NCBI RefSeq assembly: GCF_027594745.1
Contig: NZ_CP110854.1
Coordinates: 1,488,001 to 1,552,000, forward strand
Reading direction: 5' to 3'
DNA length: 64,000 bases
From: Saprospira grandis
GTDB taxonomy: Bacteria; Bacteroidota; Bacteroidia; Chitinophagales; Saprospiraceae
In this document: positions 33,030-41,483 of the stretch, piece after piece
Position numbering within the stretch: the stretch's first letter is position 1
Layout of the letters: each line of letters opens with the position of its first letter
The notes under the pieces: model-generated
What the model saw: the letters and a program-made list of their open reading frames with translations, nothing else
Database searches by the model: none
What the model was told of the DNA's origin: nothing
Position numbers and translations under genes: made by a program

Positions 33030-33752
33030 ATGAAACAATTTATTTTTAGTCTTAGCTTCTGTCTATTAGCAGTGAGCAGCCTTTTTGCCCAGGGCATTCA
33101 GTTTGAATCTGGAAGTTGGGCCGATGTAAAAGCCAAAGCCAAGGCCCAAAACAAACCCATTTTTGTAGACGCCTATGCCGTTTGGTGTGGCCCCTGCAAA
33201 TGGATGTCGGCCAATAGTTTTACCGATGCCTCCGTGGGCGAGCTCTACAACAGTGGCTTTATCAACTACAAATTTGATATGGAAAAAGGCGAAGGGCCAG
33301 CTTTTGCTCAGCAGCAGAGCATTCGGGCCTACCCCACCCTCCTTTTCTTCTCCCCCGATGGCGAACTACTCAAAAAAGCAGAAGGCGCCCGAGATGCAGA
33401 AGGCCTCATCAGCTTGGCCAAACCTTATTTGATGGCCAACAATAATGCAAATCAGGGACAAACGACCCAAGATAACGACTGGGAAAGCCTCAACGCCAAA
33501 GCTTGGGAGTACTACGAAACTAAATCGAGCCGCGCTGACCTCAGCAAAGCCCTAAAATGGGCCAATGCCTCTATTGAGATGAACCGAAATTGGTATAATT
33601 TGGATACCAAAGCGCAGCTACTCGCCAAATTGGGCCGCAATAAAGAAGCCCTAGAACTAGCCGTAGATGCTATTTTGGCCGCTCAAGACGCTGGCGAATT
33701 AGCAGAAGCCGAAGAAACCATGGACCTTTTGCGAAAGCTCCGAAATAACTAA
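33030..33752 (+). CDS. Periplasmic thioredoxin-fold protein
   Basis: The 240-residue protein has a signal peptide cut after SSLFAQ. Residues about 23-130 form a thioredoxin domain with the active site CGPC (Cys53 and Cys56 in VWCGPCKWM) and the cis-Pro loop RAYPTLLFF. It belongs to the DUF255-like/thioredoxin_7 type seen in secreted Bacteroidota thioredoxins. The C-terminal 80 residues are helical and TPR-like (ALKWANASIEMNRNWYNLDT, KAQLLAKLGRNKEALEL). It likely reduces or isomerises disulfides in the periplasm. Confidence 0.88.
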   Translation: MKQFIFSLSFCLLAVSSLFAQGIQFESGSWADVKAKAKAQNKPIFVDAYAVWCGPCKWMSANSFTDASVGELYNSGFINYKFDMEKGEGPAFAQQQSIRAYPTLLFFSPDGELLKKAEGARDAEGLISLAKPYLMANNNANQGQTTQDNDWESLNAKAWEYYETKSSRADLSKALKWANASIEMNRNWYNLDTKAQLLAKLGRNKEALELAVDAILAAQDAGELAEAEETMDLLRKLRNN

Positions 33753-33770
33753 GCGAAAGCGCAAAAAAAA

Positions 33771-33803
33771 AAAAGCGCTTGCAGTACTCCTGCAAGCGCT
33801 TTT
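33771..33803. terminator. Bidirectional terminator
   Basis: A 14-bp perfect stem (AAAAGCGCTTGCAG and its complement) has a 5-nt loop. It is flanked by an A run of 12 on one side and T on the other, between convergent genes. Confidence 0.9.
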
Positions 33804-33807
33804 TAAT

Positions 33808-34506
33808 TTAAATATCACCTAACTGCGGCCTTAGGATAATTTCTTCCACCACCGTTTGCGGACTCAAACCGTGGCAATCCCAAACCGATTGCGCAATATC
33901 TTCGGCTTTCATAAAGCGTTCTTGGGGTAGCTCTGTGCCCTCCCAAGAAGCCGTATAAGTGGCGCCTGGCATAACAGCCGTCACCCGAATCCCCTGAGCT
34001 TTTACCTCTTCTCTAAGGACTCTAGAAAAGCCCAGCATAGCATGCTTAGAAACAGCATAAGCCCCATAAGGCATAAAGCTAGCAATAGAACACATATTAA
34101 AGATATGTCCCGATTTTTGGGCCTGCATCTTGGGCAATAGCGCCTGCGTTAAATAATACGCACTATAGAGATTGGTATCCATCATGAGCTCAAAACTCTG
34201 CTCATGTCCAGCCTCCGTTAAGGGACAAGGAATAAACACCCCCGCATTATTGATCACTAAATCAAGCTGCTCAAACTCCTGTAGAATGGCTGCCCCAAAA
34301 GCTTTTACCGCTGCCTTTTTAGACATATCAACAGCCTGAATAAAGACCTTTATATCTGAGTTTATAGCCAAAAGTTCGGCTTTAAAGGCTTCTAAATCGG
34401 CCAAAGTTCTAGAACAAAGGGCCAAATCATAGCCTTTTTCGGCCCCCATTAGGGCCAAGGCACGCCCAATTCCCTTGGTCGCACCCGTAATTACTGCAAC
34501 TGACAT
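33808..34506 (-). CDS. Short-chain dehydrogenase/reductase
   Basis: I start at the ATG at 34506 (MSVAVITGATKGIGRALA, 232 residues); the longer frame starts with TTG inside the upstream gene. Motifs are the cofactor loop TGATKGIG at about residues 7-14, NNAG near 84-87, catalytic Ser in MCSIASF and YAVSK with Tyr and Lys. It fits classical SDR enzymes with an NADP-type loop. Substrate unknown. The start lies 4 bp from the stop of the lipoprotein gene upstream, so both are in one transcript. Confidence 0.88.
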   Translation of the reverse strand: MSVAVITGATKGIGRALALMGAEKGYDLALCSRTLADLEAFKAELLAINSDIKVFIQAVDMSKKAAVKAFGAAILQEFEQLDLVINNAGVFIPCPLTEAGHEQSFELMMDTNLYSAYYLTQALLPKMQAQKSGHIFNMCSIASFMPYGAYAVSKHAMLGFSRVLREEVKAQGIRVTAVMPGATYTASWEGTELPQERFMKAEDIAQSVWDCHGLSPQTVVEEIILRPQLGDI

Positions 34507-34510
34507 CTTT

Positions 34511-35716
34511 TTAGTTTTTGCGTTTGGCAATCATCATATTGTCATGCTCTCGAGTAGAGTGATAGCCCAAAGAAAAAGGCAAATCCTTAATTTTTTGAGT
34601 TTTATACACCTCTCTTAGCTCCGACTGATAACGCACTTTAAATAATGGAATCGGGCTGGTATACTGACCATAAAAGGTAAAATCCCATTCGCTGCTATTA
34701 TAGTAGTGGTAGGGAATGGCCGTATCATCCTGAAAAACAGCCTTGGCCTTAGCCAAAATCAATTCTCTAACTTTGCTAAAGGTTGGGCGGTGCATCAAGT
34801 AACTAGCCGATTTGGTAAATGTGCGGTTGGCCGCTACCATTTCCAAATGCTTGTACAATTCTGGACGTTTTTCCAAGCCCGCATCCGATACATCAGAAGA
34901 ATGATAAAAGAGGGTCTTTTGTTCTTGGGTTTTGGCATCTAAAAAGTCTACCCGCACCGAAGAAAAGTCATTGCTTCCCTCCAAAACAGCTACGCTACCA
35001 TCTGCCTGAATGGCCACTGGCCGCACATTGACAATCTTGTTGCCCGAACGAACCAAAAAGACCAAAAGTGTAGGCAATACGCCTGTTCTGGCCATATCTA
35101 CTTTCATGTGCTTGGTATGGAAAAACCCACCGCGAATAAAGTCGGCAATCGTATTTTGCACCGAATTACAGTAGTTCATCCAGTTTACATCATCCGATTT
35201 CATGAAGGTCAAATTCCCCGCTGGCTCTAAGGCAAAAAGATGATAATTTTTAGCGGAAGGGAAAAACTGGTAGCCATAATAAATATCTGGTCCAGAAAAA
35301 GGGTAAAATAAATCGCCCTTCATCTCATTCAAACCCGCCAACTCCGTTCCGGCCCAAGTCCGCAACTCATCAAAACGCTTAGCATCGGCAGAAGCCCAAC
35401 CTTGGTCGGCCTTTTTGGCGTAGGCTTTCCAGGCCGCGCCCTGCGTCACCTCATAAAATTCAGAGGCCTCATCAATGCTCATTCCCGCCAAAATTCGGGC
35501 AACATCATCATATTTTCGGTCTACGGCTACTTTTTCTACCTGCTCCTCCTGCTCTGGCTCGGCGGGCTGTTCTGCAGGCTGTTCTTGCAGCCTATCCGCC
35601 ACCTTATTGGCAACTTCTGCACCGCCTGTTTTCGAGCCCGCTTCTGTGCAACTTCCTAAACTAAGGCTGGCAGCCAAAGCTAGGCTACTTAGGGTCCAAA
35701 TCGACTTTTTCATCAT
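34511..35716 (-). CDS. Hypothetical lipoprotein
   Basis: The 401-residue protein has a signal peptide with lipobox LSLGSC (Cys23). A low-complexity linker rich in Glu, Gln and Pro (QEQPAEQPAEPEQEEQ) spans residues about 43-60. The globular part has no motif I recognise; stretches such as DIYYGYQFFPSAKNYHLFAL and NIVNVRPV-type strands suggest mixed alpha/beta. The linker is typical of outer-membrane lipoproteins that reach across a gap. Repeat copy N lies 31 bp upstream in the same orientation. Confidence 0.7.
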   Translation of the reverse strand: MMKKSIWTLSSLALAASLSLGSCTEAGSKTGGAEVANKVADRLQEQPAEQPAEPEQEEQVEKVAVDRKYDDVARILAGMSIDEASEFYEVTQGAAWKAYAKKADQGWASADAKRFDELRTWAGTELAGLNEMKGDLFYPFSGPDIYYGYQFFPSAKNYHLFALEPAGNLTFMKSDDVNWMNYCNSVQNTIADFIRGGFFHTKHMKVDMARTGVLPTLLVFLVRSGNKIVNVRPVAIQADGSVAVLEGSNDFSSVRVDFLDAKTQEQKTLFYHSSDVSDAGLEKRPELYKHLEMVAANRTFTKSASYLMHRPTFSKVRELILAKAKAVFQDDTAIPYHYYNSSEWDFTFYGQYTSPIPLFKVRYQSELREVYKTQKIKDLPFSLGYHSTREHDNMMIAKRKN

Positions 35717-35746
35717 GGATTTTATTACTTGATTGTAAATGGATTA

Positions 35747-35868
35747 TTTTTTTGGGGCCTCCCGCCTTCGGCGGGCGCTACCTTGCGCAGCTCGCTCTCT
35801 GCTCGGCCCTGCGGCGGCTTTGCCGCCTTGGTCTGCAGCTTCGCTGCACTGCTCCACATCGCTAGGCC
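35747..35868 (-). repeat. Structured intergenic repeat, copy N (type I)
   Basis: On the minus strand: outer stem GGCCT/AGGCC; head GGCCTAGCGATGTGGAGCAG; hairpin 1 GTGCAGCGAAGCTGCAGACC; hairpin 2 GGCGGCAAAGCCGCC; linker AGGGCCGAGCAGAGAGCGAG; hairpin 3 CCCGCCGAAGGCGGG; tail GGAGGCCCCAAAAAAA. In hairpin 1 the stem has changed from GGC/GCC to GCAGC/GCTGC and still pairs. Confidence 0.85.
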
Positions 35869-35904
35869 ATTTCTGCCCCTTTGGGGCAGGGCGGCCAAGC
35901 CGCC

Positions 35905-37239
35905 TTATTCTCGGCCCTTGGCCAAAAAATAGACCATTAACCCAAGGAGCAAGGTAGCCAAACCAGCAAAAGACTCTTTAGGATGATCGATCATCGTATA
36001 CACCAACATCCAAAGCTCTAGCAAAATGAAAATTACTGCAGGCAAAGGATAGAGCGGTAAGCGATAGCCTTTGCTCGCTGGCTGCCGAGTTCTGAGGACC
36101 AAAAGGCCCACAACCGTTAGGCAGGTAAAGAGGGCCAAGGTAAAGCCCACATAGCGAATTACGGCATCAAAGCTAGCGGTATAAATAAGGGCTAAGGCAA
36201 TAAAAGACTGAATAATTACGGCCATATAAGGCGCTCCCGCCTTATTGCTAATGGCCCAAAAACGCAAGCCTTTTAGGTCTTGCCCCATTTGTTGGCTCAC
36301 TCTGGGGCCTGCTAAGGTCATGCCTAAAACAGAAGCCAAAAGCCCTAGGCAAATCATGGCCGAAATCAACTGCCCGCCCAAATCGCCAAAAATGGCTTGG
36401 GCCGCAATGGCGCCCACTTCATTTTGCCCAGCTAGCTCCTCCATCGGAACTCGATACAAAAATACAAAATTGAGTAGAACATAAAGCGTCGCCACCAAAA
36501 CAACGGACAAAATCAAAGATCGAGGTACATTTTTATTGGCCGATTTCACCTCTCCCGCCACATAAGTGACCGCATTCCAGCCCGAAAAGGCATAAGAGAC
36601 ATAAATCAGGGAAACGGCAAAACTATGGCTAGCAATGGCCTCAAAATCTACGGCCTCCATGCTAAAGGAAAAATGGCTCGTATCTCCAGCTATAAAAAAG
36701 CCGCAGACAATCAGGACCACAATCAGAAAGAGATTGAGATAGGTGGTTCCACTTTGTATCAAAGAGGACCAAGAGAGTTTCATAAAATTGACCAAGGCCG
36801 CCAAAAGGACCAAAACCATGGCCACAACTAACTGTGCATTTTTCAGTTCGGCCTCGCTCATGCCCTCAAAATAGCTAGGCAAAGCCCAAGAAAAATATTT
36901 GCTAAAGGCCATAGCCGAAGCGGCAATGGGGGCCGCAAAACCAATTGTGGCAGAGGTCCAACCCGACAAAAAGCCCAAGACGGGATGATAAATCTTACTC
37001 AGGTAATTATACTCACCACCAGAACCTGGCAAACGAACAGCCAACTCGCCATAGACCAAAGCGCCACAAAGCGCTACCAGTCCCCCCACCAACCAAAGGA
37101 CCACTACCGCAAAGGTAGATTTGATCCCAATCACTTGATAGCCCAAACTCGTAAATACCCCTATACCAATCATGCAGGCAGCAATAACGGCTACAGCCGC
37201 AGCTAGGCCCAATTTATTTTCTCTTGCTTGCTCTTCCAC
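35905..37239 (-). CDS. APC-family amino acid permease
   Basis: The 444-residue protein has about 12 membrane helices and fits the amino acid-polyamine-organocation family: VIAACMIGIGVFTSLGYQ (substrate-site Gly-rich TM1), LPGSGGEYNYLSKIYHPVLG, and FSGWNAVTYVAGEVKSANKN in TM6. The start is a GTG with an AGGA-like ribosome site 8 bp upstream (minus strand); no in-frame ATG lies nearby. The transported amino acid cannot be told from sequence. It stands alone between repeat copy N and a peptidase gene. Confidence 0.9.
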   Translation of the reverse strand: MEEQARENKLGLAAAVAVIAACMIGIGVFTSLGYQVIGIKSTFAVVVLWLVGGLVALCGALVYGELAVRLPGSGGEYNYLSKIYHPVLGFLSGWTSATIGFAAPIAASAMAFSKYFSWALPSYFEGMSEAELKNAQLVVAMVLVLLAALVNFMKLSWSSLIQSGTTYLNLFLIVVLIVCGFFIAGDTSHFSFSMEAVDFEAIASHSFAVSLIYVSYAFSGWNAVTYVAGEVKSANKNVPRSLILSVVLVATLYVLLNFVFLYRVPMEELAGQNEVGAIAAQAIFGDLGGQLISAMICLGLLASVLGMTLAGPRVSQQMGQDLKGLRFWAISNKAGAPYMAVIIQSFIALALIYTASFDAVIRYVGFTLALFTCLTVVGLLVLRTRQPASKGYRLPLYPLPAVIFILLELWMLVYTMIDHPKESFAGLATLLLGLMVYFLAKGRE

Positions 37240-37321
37240 AGTTTTCCTATAAAAAAGCGATATGCAGCATCCTCAAAGGGCCACATATCGCTCTATTTGA
37301 TAATCTTTTCGCTTTTTGCTT

Positions 37322-38314
37322 CTATCGGCGGCGGCGCGAACGGCGGCGCTTATAAGAGAAGCTGACCTCAGGATCTACAGATTTTGCAATCGTTTTGATT
37401 TGTTCTGTGGTCATATCAGCAATGTAGGGTTCTGGATCTACACGCTTATTATTGATAAACACTTCATAGTGAACATGAGGCGAAGTAGAATAGCCCGTGC
37501 TACCCACATAGCCAATAATTTCTCCACGCTGTACTTTTTGGCCCACTTTGGCATCAATCAAGCACATGTGGCCATAGAGTGTTTTATAGCCATAGCCGTG
37601 GTCGATCACCACATTAAAGCCATAGCCACTGCGTTTATGCTCTACACGAACCACCGTACCATCGCCAGTAGCGAAAATGGGAGCTCCCATAGGTGCGCCC
37701 AAGTCAATACCGGGGTGCATTTGCCAAACGGACTTATTAAAAGGATTTCTACGCATACCAAAACCCGAAGAGAGGTGAAGAGCGCGCTCTAGGCGCAAAA
37801 GGGGCCGGATTGCAGGAATAGCGCGCATGCGCTTTTCGGCCTTACTGGTTTTGGTTAATAACTTATCTTGAGAGGCGGCCACCATAGACATTTGGTGACG
37901 GATTTTTTGCAACTTTTCGGCCATTTCAACTAAGGCCGCTCCATCTTGGAGTTGTTGGAGTTCGGGATGCTTTACGCTACCCCCTACTCCATATTCCCAT
38001 TCGCTATCATCAATTTGATTGAGGTCTAGCGTGGGGCTATATAAGTTTTGGTCCCGTTCTTTGAGGTCTACCAAGGCAGCGCCCATGATGTCCAATTTCT
38101 GGTTGGTTTCTTGAATTTTTGCGGTAATTAGTTGTTTTTCGGCAACATAATCACGCAGACTTTGAGGAGCCGCTAGCGTCCATAATCCCCAGCCATAAAA
38201 GGCCGTGGCGGTCAGAATCATGGTCATTTGGCCAATTTGTTGGAGCCAATTTTTTTTGATTCGTTCGTAGGAGAGCGTGTTCCTGTTATAACGATAGAAT
38301 ACTCGTTTTTTCAT
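37322..38314 (-). CDS. M23-family peptidase (LytM domain), membrane-anchored
   Basis: The 330-residue protein begins MKKRVFYRYNRNTLSYERIK, a start conserved in many Bacteroidota M23 proteins. It has one membrane helix at about 30-49, a coiled-coil stretch (about 55-175) and a C-terminal zinc endopeptidase domain. Zinc ligands are His and Asp in MHPGIDLGAPMGAP and the HxH in SPHVHYEVFIN. The tail is strongly basic (YKRRRSRRRR). It probably cuts peptidoglycan cross-links or acts as a scaffold in cell division or envelope growth. Confidence 0.9.
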   Translation of the reverse strand: MKKRVFYRYNRNTLSYERIKKNWLQQIGQMTMILTATAFYGWGLWTLAAPQSLRDYVAEKQLITAKIQETNQKLDIMGAALVDLKERDQNLYSPTLDLNQIDDSEWEYGVGGSVKHPELQQLQDGAALVEMAEKLQKIRHQMSMVAASQDKLLTKTSKAEKRMRAIPAIRPLLRLERALHLSSGFGMRRNPFNKSVWQMHPGIDLGAPMGAPIFATGDGTVVRVEHKRSGYGFNVVIDHGYGYKTLYGHMCLIDAKVGQKVQRGEIIGYVGSTGYSTSPHVHYEVFINNKRVDPEPYIADMTTEQIKTIAKSVDPEVSFSYKRRRSRRRR

Positions 38315-38535
38315 AGGTAGTCGTTCTAGTGAACTAAAGCTTAGGCAGTTAGGCCCAACTCACAGTTTGCTGCGAGGTCTTTTAAAAGACAGACAAAGAT
38401 AAGCAGCTAAATTTCAAAAAACCAAATAATTAGCGGAACTTTTTGGGGCTTTAAGATTTGTCCTTGGCTAAAGTTCCCTTTAGCAGGGCTTTTTTTGGGC
38501 CAAATTGCGGTATTGCAGGGCGCGAAGCGCCCGAA

Positions 38536-38657
38536 GGCCTAGCGATGTGCAGCAGGGCGGCGCAGCCGCAGACCAAGGCCGTTAGGCCGCAGGGCCGAGC
38601 GAATAGCGAGCTGCGCAACGTAGCGCCGACGAGCGCAGCGAGGCGGAGGCCCCAAAA
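38536..38657 (+). repeat. Structured intergenic repeat, copy O (type I)
   Basis: Outer stem GGCCT/AGGCC; head GGCCTAGCGATGTGCAGCAG; hairpin 1 GGCGGCGCAGCCGCAGACC; hairpin 2 GGCCGTTAGGCC; linker AGGGCCGAGCGAATAGCGAG; hairpin 3 CGCCGACGAGCGCAGCGAGG; tail GGAGGCCCCAAAAC. An extension module follows. Confidence 0.85.
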
Positions 38658-38797
38658 CAGCAGCGAGCTGCGCAACGACAACAAGCCCTTTAGGGCGCAG
38701 TTCGACGACCGAAGGGAGTAACCGCCGACGAGCGCAGCGAGGCGACAACAAGGCTGCAAGCCGCAGTTCGACGACTGAAAGGAGTAACGCCCCAAAA
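38658..38797 (+). repeat. Extension module on repeat copy O
   Basis: CAGCAGCGAGCTGCG is followed by two units of the GACAACAAG, hairpin, CAGTTCGACGAC, AGGAGTAAC type. The module ends in a second tail, GCCCCAAAAC, 10 bp before the stop of the convergent YeiH-type gene. As for copy H, the module is bounded by two tails. Confidence 0.78.
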
Positions 38798-38806
38798 CCT
38801 CCTACT

Positions 38807-39754
38807 TTATAAATAAAGGATCCAGAAGAGGCTAGTTAGGGAAATAATGAGCCAAAGGACGATACCGAGGCTAAGGGCTTTGAGACCAGCCTTTTTCATT
38901 TGTTCTAAAGAAAGATTGCTTCCGATGAGGAAAAGCGTGAGGACCAAAAGGGCCTTGGCGGCTTGTTTGATGCCAGCCGATAGGACATCGGGAAAAGGCG
39001 TATAGCTATTGATGAGGATAGCGATGAGGAATCCGCCGATGAAATAAGGAATTTTAATTTTCTTTTGCTCGCCCTTGAACCAATAGGCAGAAAGCAGCGC
39101 AATGGGGATAATCCAGAGTGCGCGGGCCAATTTGACTGTAGTGGCGACCTTTAGGGCCTCTTCTCCATAGCTATGGGCGGCCCCCACCACCGAGCTAGTA
39201 TCATGGATAGCGATAGCGGCCCAAAGGCCAAAATCGGCTTGGCTAAGGCCTATGGCTTGGCCAATTAGGGGAAAAAGGACCAAAGCAATAGAATTAAGGA
39301 TAAACACCACCCCTAAGGCCGTGGATATATTCCGTTCGGAGGCATTGACTACAGGAGCCACCGCAGCAATAGCGCTTCCGCCACAGATAGCGGTCCCCGA
39401 GCCAATCAGATGGCTTTCTCTTCTGGGCATTTTGAGCAAACGGCCAATGATAAAGGCCAAACTAAGGGTAAGCGTAATAGAAAAAACGGTCAGTAAAAAG
39501 CCCTCTTGGCCTACTTGCAGTGCCTCTTGGGCCGAAATGCCAAAGCCCAGGCCGATAACCGCCACCTTCAGTAATTTTTTAACCGCCTTTTGGCTATGGC
39601 TAAGAAAAGGGTGGCCCAAAAAATGGCGAAAAAGGAGGCCAACGACCAAAGCCGCAGCGCTATTGGCCCAGGGAGTAAGGGCCCAAACAAGAAGAAGGAC
39701 AAAGAGTATACGGATAGGCCAGCTATTGGCTAGCGCTTGTTGTTTTGACATCAT
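38807..39754 (-). CDS. YeiH-family putative sulfate exporter
   Basis: The 315-residue protein has about ten membrane helices and the family signature GTAICGGSAIAAVAPVVNA near residue 120. AVIGLGFGISAQEAL and HDTSSVVGAAHSYGEEAL with conserved polar residues in the membrane also fit. The family is called putative sulfate or sulfonate exporter, though transport has rarely been shown. It is monocistronic here. Two start Met codons (39754 and 39751) are adjacent. Confidence 0.88.
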   Translation of the reverse strand: MMSKQQALANSWPIRILFVLLLVWALTPWANSAAALVVGLLFRHFLGHPFLSHSQKAVKKLLKVAVIGLGFGISAQEALQVGQEGFLLTVFSITLTLSLAFIIGRLLKMPRRESHLIGSGTAICGGSAIAAVAPVVNASERNISTALGVVFILNSIALVLFPLIGQAIGLSQADFGLWAAIAIHDTSSVVGAAHSYGEEALKVATTVKLARALWIIPIALLSAYWFKGEQKKIKIPYFIGGFLIAILINSYTPFPDVLSAGIKQAAKALLVLTLFLIGSNLSLEQMKKAGLKALSLGIVLWLIISLTSLFWILYL

Positions 39755-39935
39755 TATTGTTTTTTATGCAAAGAAAGCAGAGAAGAGAAAGTTAGTTTGC
39801 AATAAAAATCACAGCCCGCCCAAAGTAGCGACAAAAGAAAGACAAAAGTCCTGTTTTATAAAAGTAACTGGCTTTTTGGTCAAAATTTTGTTGAGCTTTA
39901 TCATTAATTAAGTTTAACAAAAGACATATAGTCAT

Positions 39936-40436
39936 ATGATCTCAAAACCGAAATTCCCCCAGATTTTAGCTGTTTTGGCCTTTTTGTCCCTTGTCTGGGC
40001 CTGTCAATCTACAGCAAGCCCCGAGATCCCTGAAATGAGCAGCCAAGAACTACTACAACAACCCGCCCAGCGATCGGCTAGCTTTAGAGATGAAGTGGTG
40101 GTAGAAATTCAGGAAGAGCCCCTCTACATTCAGCAATTTAAGGCCTATATGGTCAACCAAGAAGGCAATCCCATCAAATGGTTGGGCAATGATGAATTGG
40201 GTAGCTTTTTAATTTTGGACCCAGGCGGCTTTATGGAAGGCGGCGACAACTATGGCGGCTATGAAGGCGAGTGGCGCTACAACAAAGAGCAAGACAAAGT
40301 GGAGCTCCGTATGCAAAGCGATGAAAAATGGTCTGCCGTAGAATTTAAGCTACACAGCCGCGAGCGCATAGAGCTGATGGGCATTCTTTTCCAAGCCGAT
40401 TTGGAGCTTCCCAACAGCGATACCGCCCAAAAATAA
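39936..40436 (+). CDS. Hypothetical lipoprotein
   Basis: The 166-residue protein has a lipoprotein signal peptide ending LSLVWAC (Cys23). The mature domain (about 60-160) contains LGSFLILDPGGFMEGGDNYG then YEGEWRYNKEQDKVELRM. This WxxxxxxxxxL pattern resembles lipocalin-like or copper-resistance NlpE-like small barrels, but no family is assigned. A strong terminator follows. Confidence 0.65.
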   Translation: MISKPKFPQILAVLAFLSLVWACQSTASPEIPEMSSQELLQQPAQRSASFRDEVVVEIQEEPLYIQQFKAYMVNQEGNPIKWLGNDELGSFLILDPGGFMEGGDNYGGYEGEWRYNKEQDKVELRMQSDEKWSAVEFKLHSRERIELMGILFQADLELPNSDTAQK

Positions 40437-40500
40437 AAGAGCCCATGCTCCTGCACAGGCCCAAAAAGGCTCCACAACCTAAAAGTCACTGAAAGACTAA

Positions 40501-40548
40501 GCGTCAACTGATCCGTTCTAGCTAGGGCGGGATAGTTGACGCTTTTTT
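40501..40548 (+). terminator. Terminator after the 39936-40436 gene
   Basis: The outer stem GCGTCAACT/AGTTGACGC with a long loop is followed by six T. Confidence 0.8.
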
Positions 40549-40604
40549 ATGCCTTTAGTTATAAAAGGTTAGGGCAAAGTGGAACAAAAAGCATTTTTTT
40601 TGCC

Positions 40605-40612
40605 TAATTTTG
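40605..40612 (+). promoter_or_regulatory. Putative -7 box of rnpB
   Basis: TAATTTTG matches TAnnTTTG and ends 5 bp before the first base of the P1 stem of RNase P RNA. Confidence 0.65.
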
Positions 40613-40617
40613 TCTGA

Positions 40618-41009
40618 AACACAGACTACTTCATCGCGAGAACGGGATGCTTGAGCTTATAAAATAAGACAAAGCCCTTCTTGAGGAAAGTCCGAACAAC
40701 GTACTGCATCGCGCCAGCTAACGGCTGGGCAGAGCGCTGAGCGCTCTGACGGAAAGTGTCGCAGAAAATAACCGCCCATTTTGGGTAAGGGTGAAAACCT
40801 GCAGATAAGCGCGCAGGCAGGCTGCTGGCAACAGTGGCTTGGGATAAACCCCGCGAGTTGAAATGCCATGTAAACCAGCGCCCGAGGGTTGCAGGCCCAA
40901 TGCTGGAGGGTAGGCAGATAGAGCGTTTATGTGAGTAAACGCCCAGATAAATGATGAAGCCTTGAGGCTTAGGCCAAAAGTGACAGAATTCGGCTTATCG
41001 GTCTGTGTT
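40618..41009 (+). ncRNA. rnpB: RNase P RNA (class A)
   Basis: The ends pair as P1: AACACAGAC at 40618 with GTCTGTGTT at 41001. Hallmarks of the catalytic RNA are GAGGAAAGTCCGAAC near 40682, the distal AACGGCTGGGCAGAGCGCTG, CGGAAAGTGTCGCAGAAAA, and GGTAAGGGTGAAAACCTGCA. CAGAATTCGGCTTATCGGTC, which forms P4 and the 3' end, follows. A T run follows P1. It is the ribozyme part of RNase P, which removes 5' leaders from pre-tRNAs. Length of about 390 nt is normal. Confidence 0.95.
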
Positions 41010-41062
41010 TTTTCTTTTTTTCTTAAAAAAGGCTGAGGTTTAGATTTTTTTGGAAAAAATTG

Positions 41063-41070
41063 TACCTTTG
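41063..41070 (+). promoter_or_regulatory. Putative -7 box of rpsT
   Basis: TACCTTTG matches TAnnTTTG, 71 bp before the rpsT ATG. Confidence 0.5.
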
Positions 41071-41141
41071 CCATCCGTTGAGCTGTGGGCCATTGCCCCT
41101 CAGCCTCTTTTTATTGCCAAATCGTAAACTATTCAATAAAA

Positions 41142-41393
41142 ATGGCCAATCACAAATCAGCAAAAAAGCGCATTCGCCAAACGGCTAAGCGCCGCGTGCA
41201 CAACCGCTTCTACAAGAAAACAACTCGTTCTGCTATCAAACGTCTACGCAGCATCACTGAAAAGTCTGATGCGGAGAAGTTCTTGCCCAAAGTAGTCTCT
41301 ATGATCGACCGCTTGGCTAAAAAGAACCAAGTACACAAAAATAAAGCGGCCAACTTGAAGAGCAAATTGACTTCTTACGTCAATAATCTCTAG
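41142..41393 (+). CDS. rpsT: 30S ribosomal protein S20
   Basis: I start at the ATG at 41142 (MANHKSAKKRIRQTAKRRVH, 83 residues); the upstream part of the frame is leader sequence. The protein is small, basic and helical, with SAKKRIRQ and KAANLKSKL at the two ends of the family. It binds 16S rRNA. It follows rnpB and has its own promoter-like box. Confidence 0.96.
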   Translation: MANHKSAKKRIRQTAKRRVHNRFYKKTTRSAIKRLRSITEKSDAEKFLPKVVSMIDRLAKKNQVHKNKAANLKSKLTSYVNNL

Positions 41394-41483
41394 GATTTTG
41401 GTCCTTGACAAATATTTGGCAGACCTACTGGCTTGGTTCCATTAGGTCTGTCTTTTTGTGCCCGTTTTAAACCTTCTGCTCCT

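Noticed and set aside
40657..41074. Minus-strand ORFs over the RNase P RNA
   Set aside because: The region folds as rnpB with all conserved RNA boxes; the ORFs are chance.
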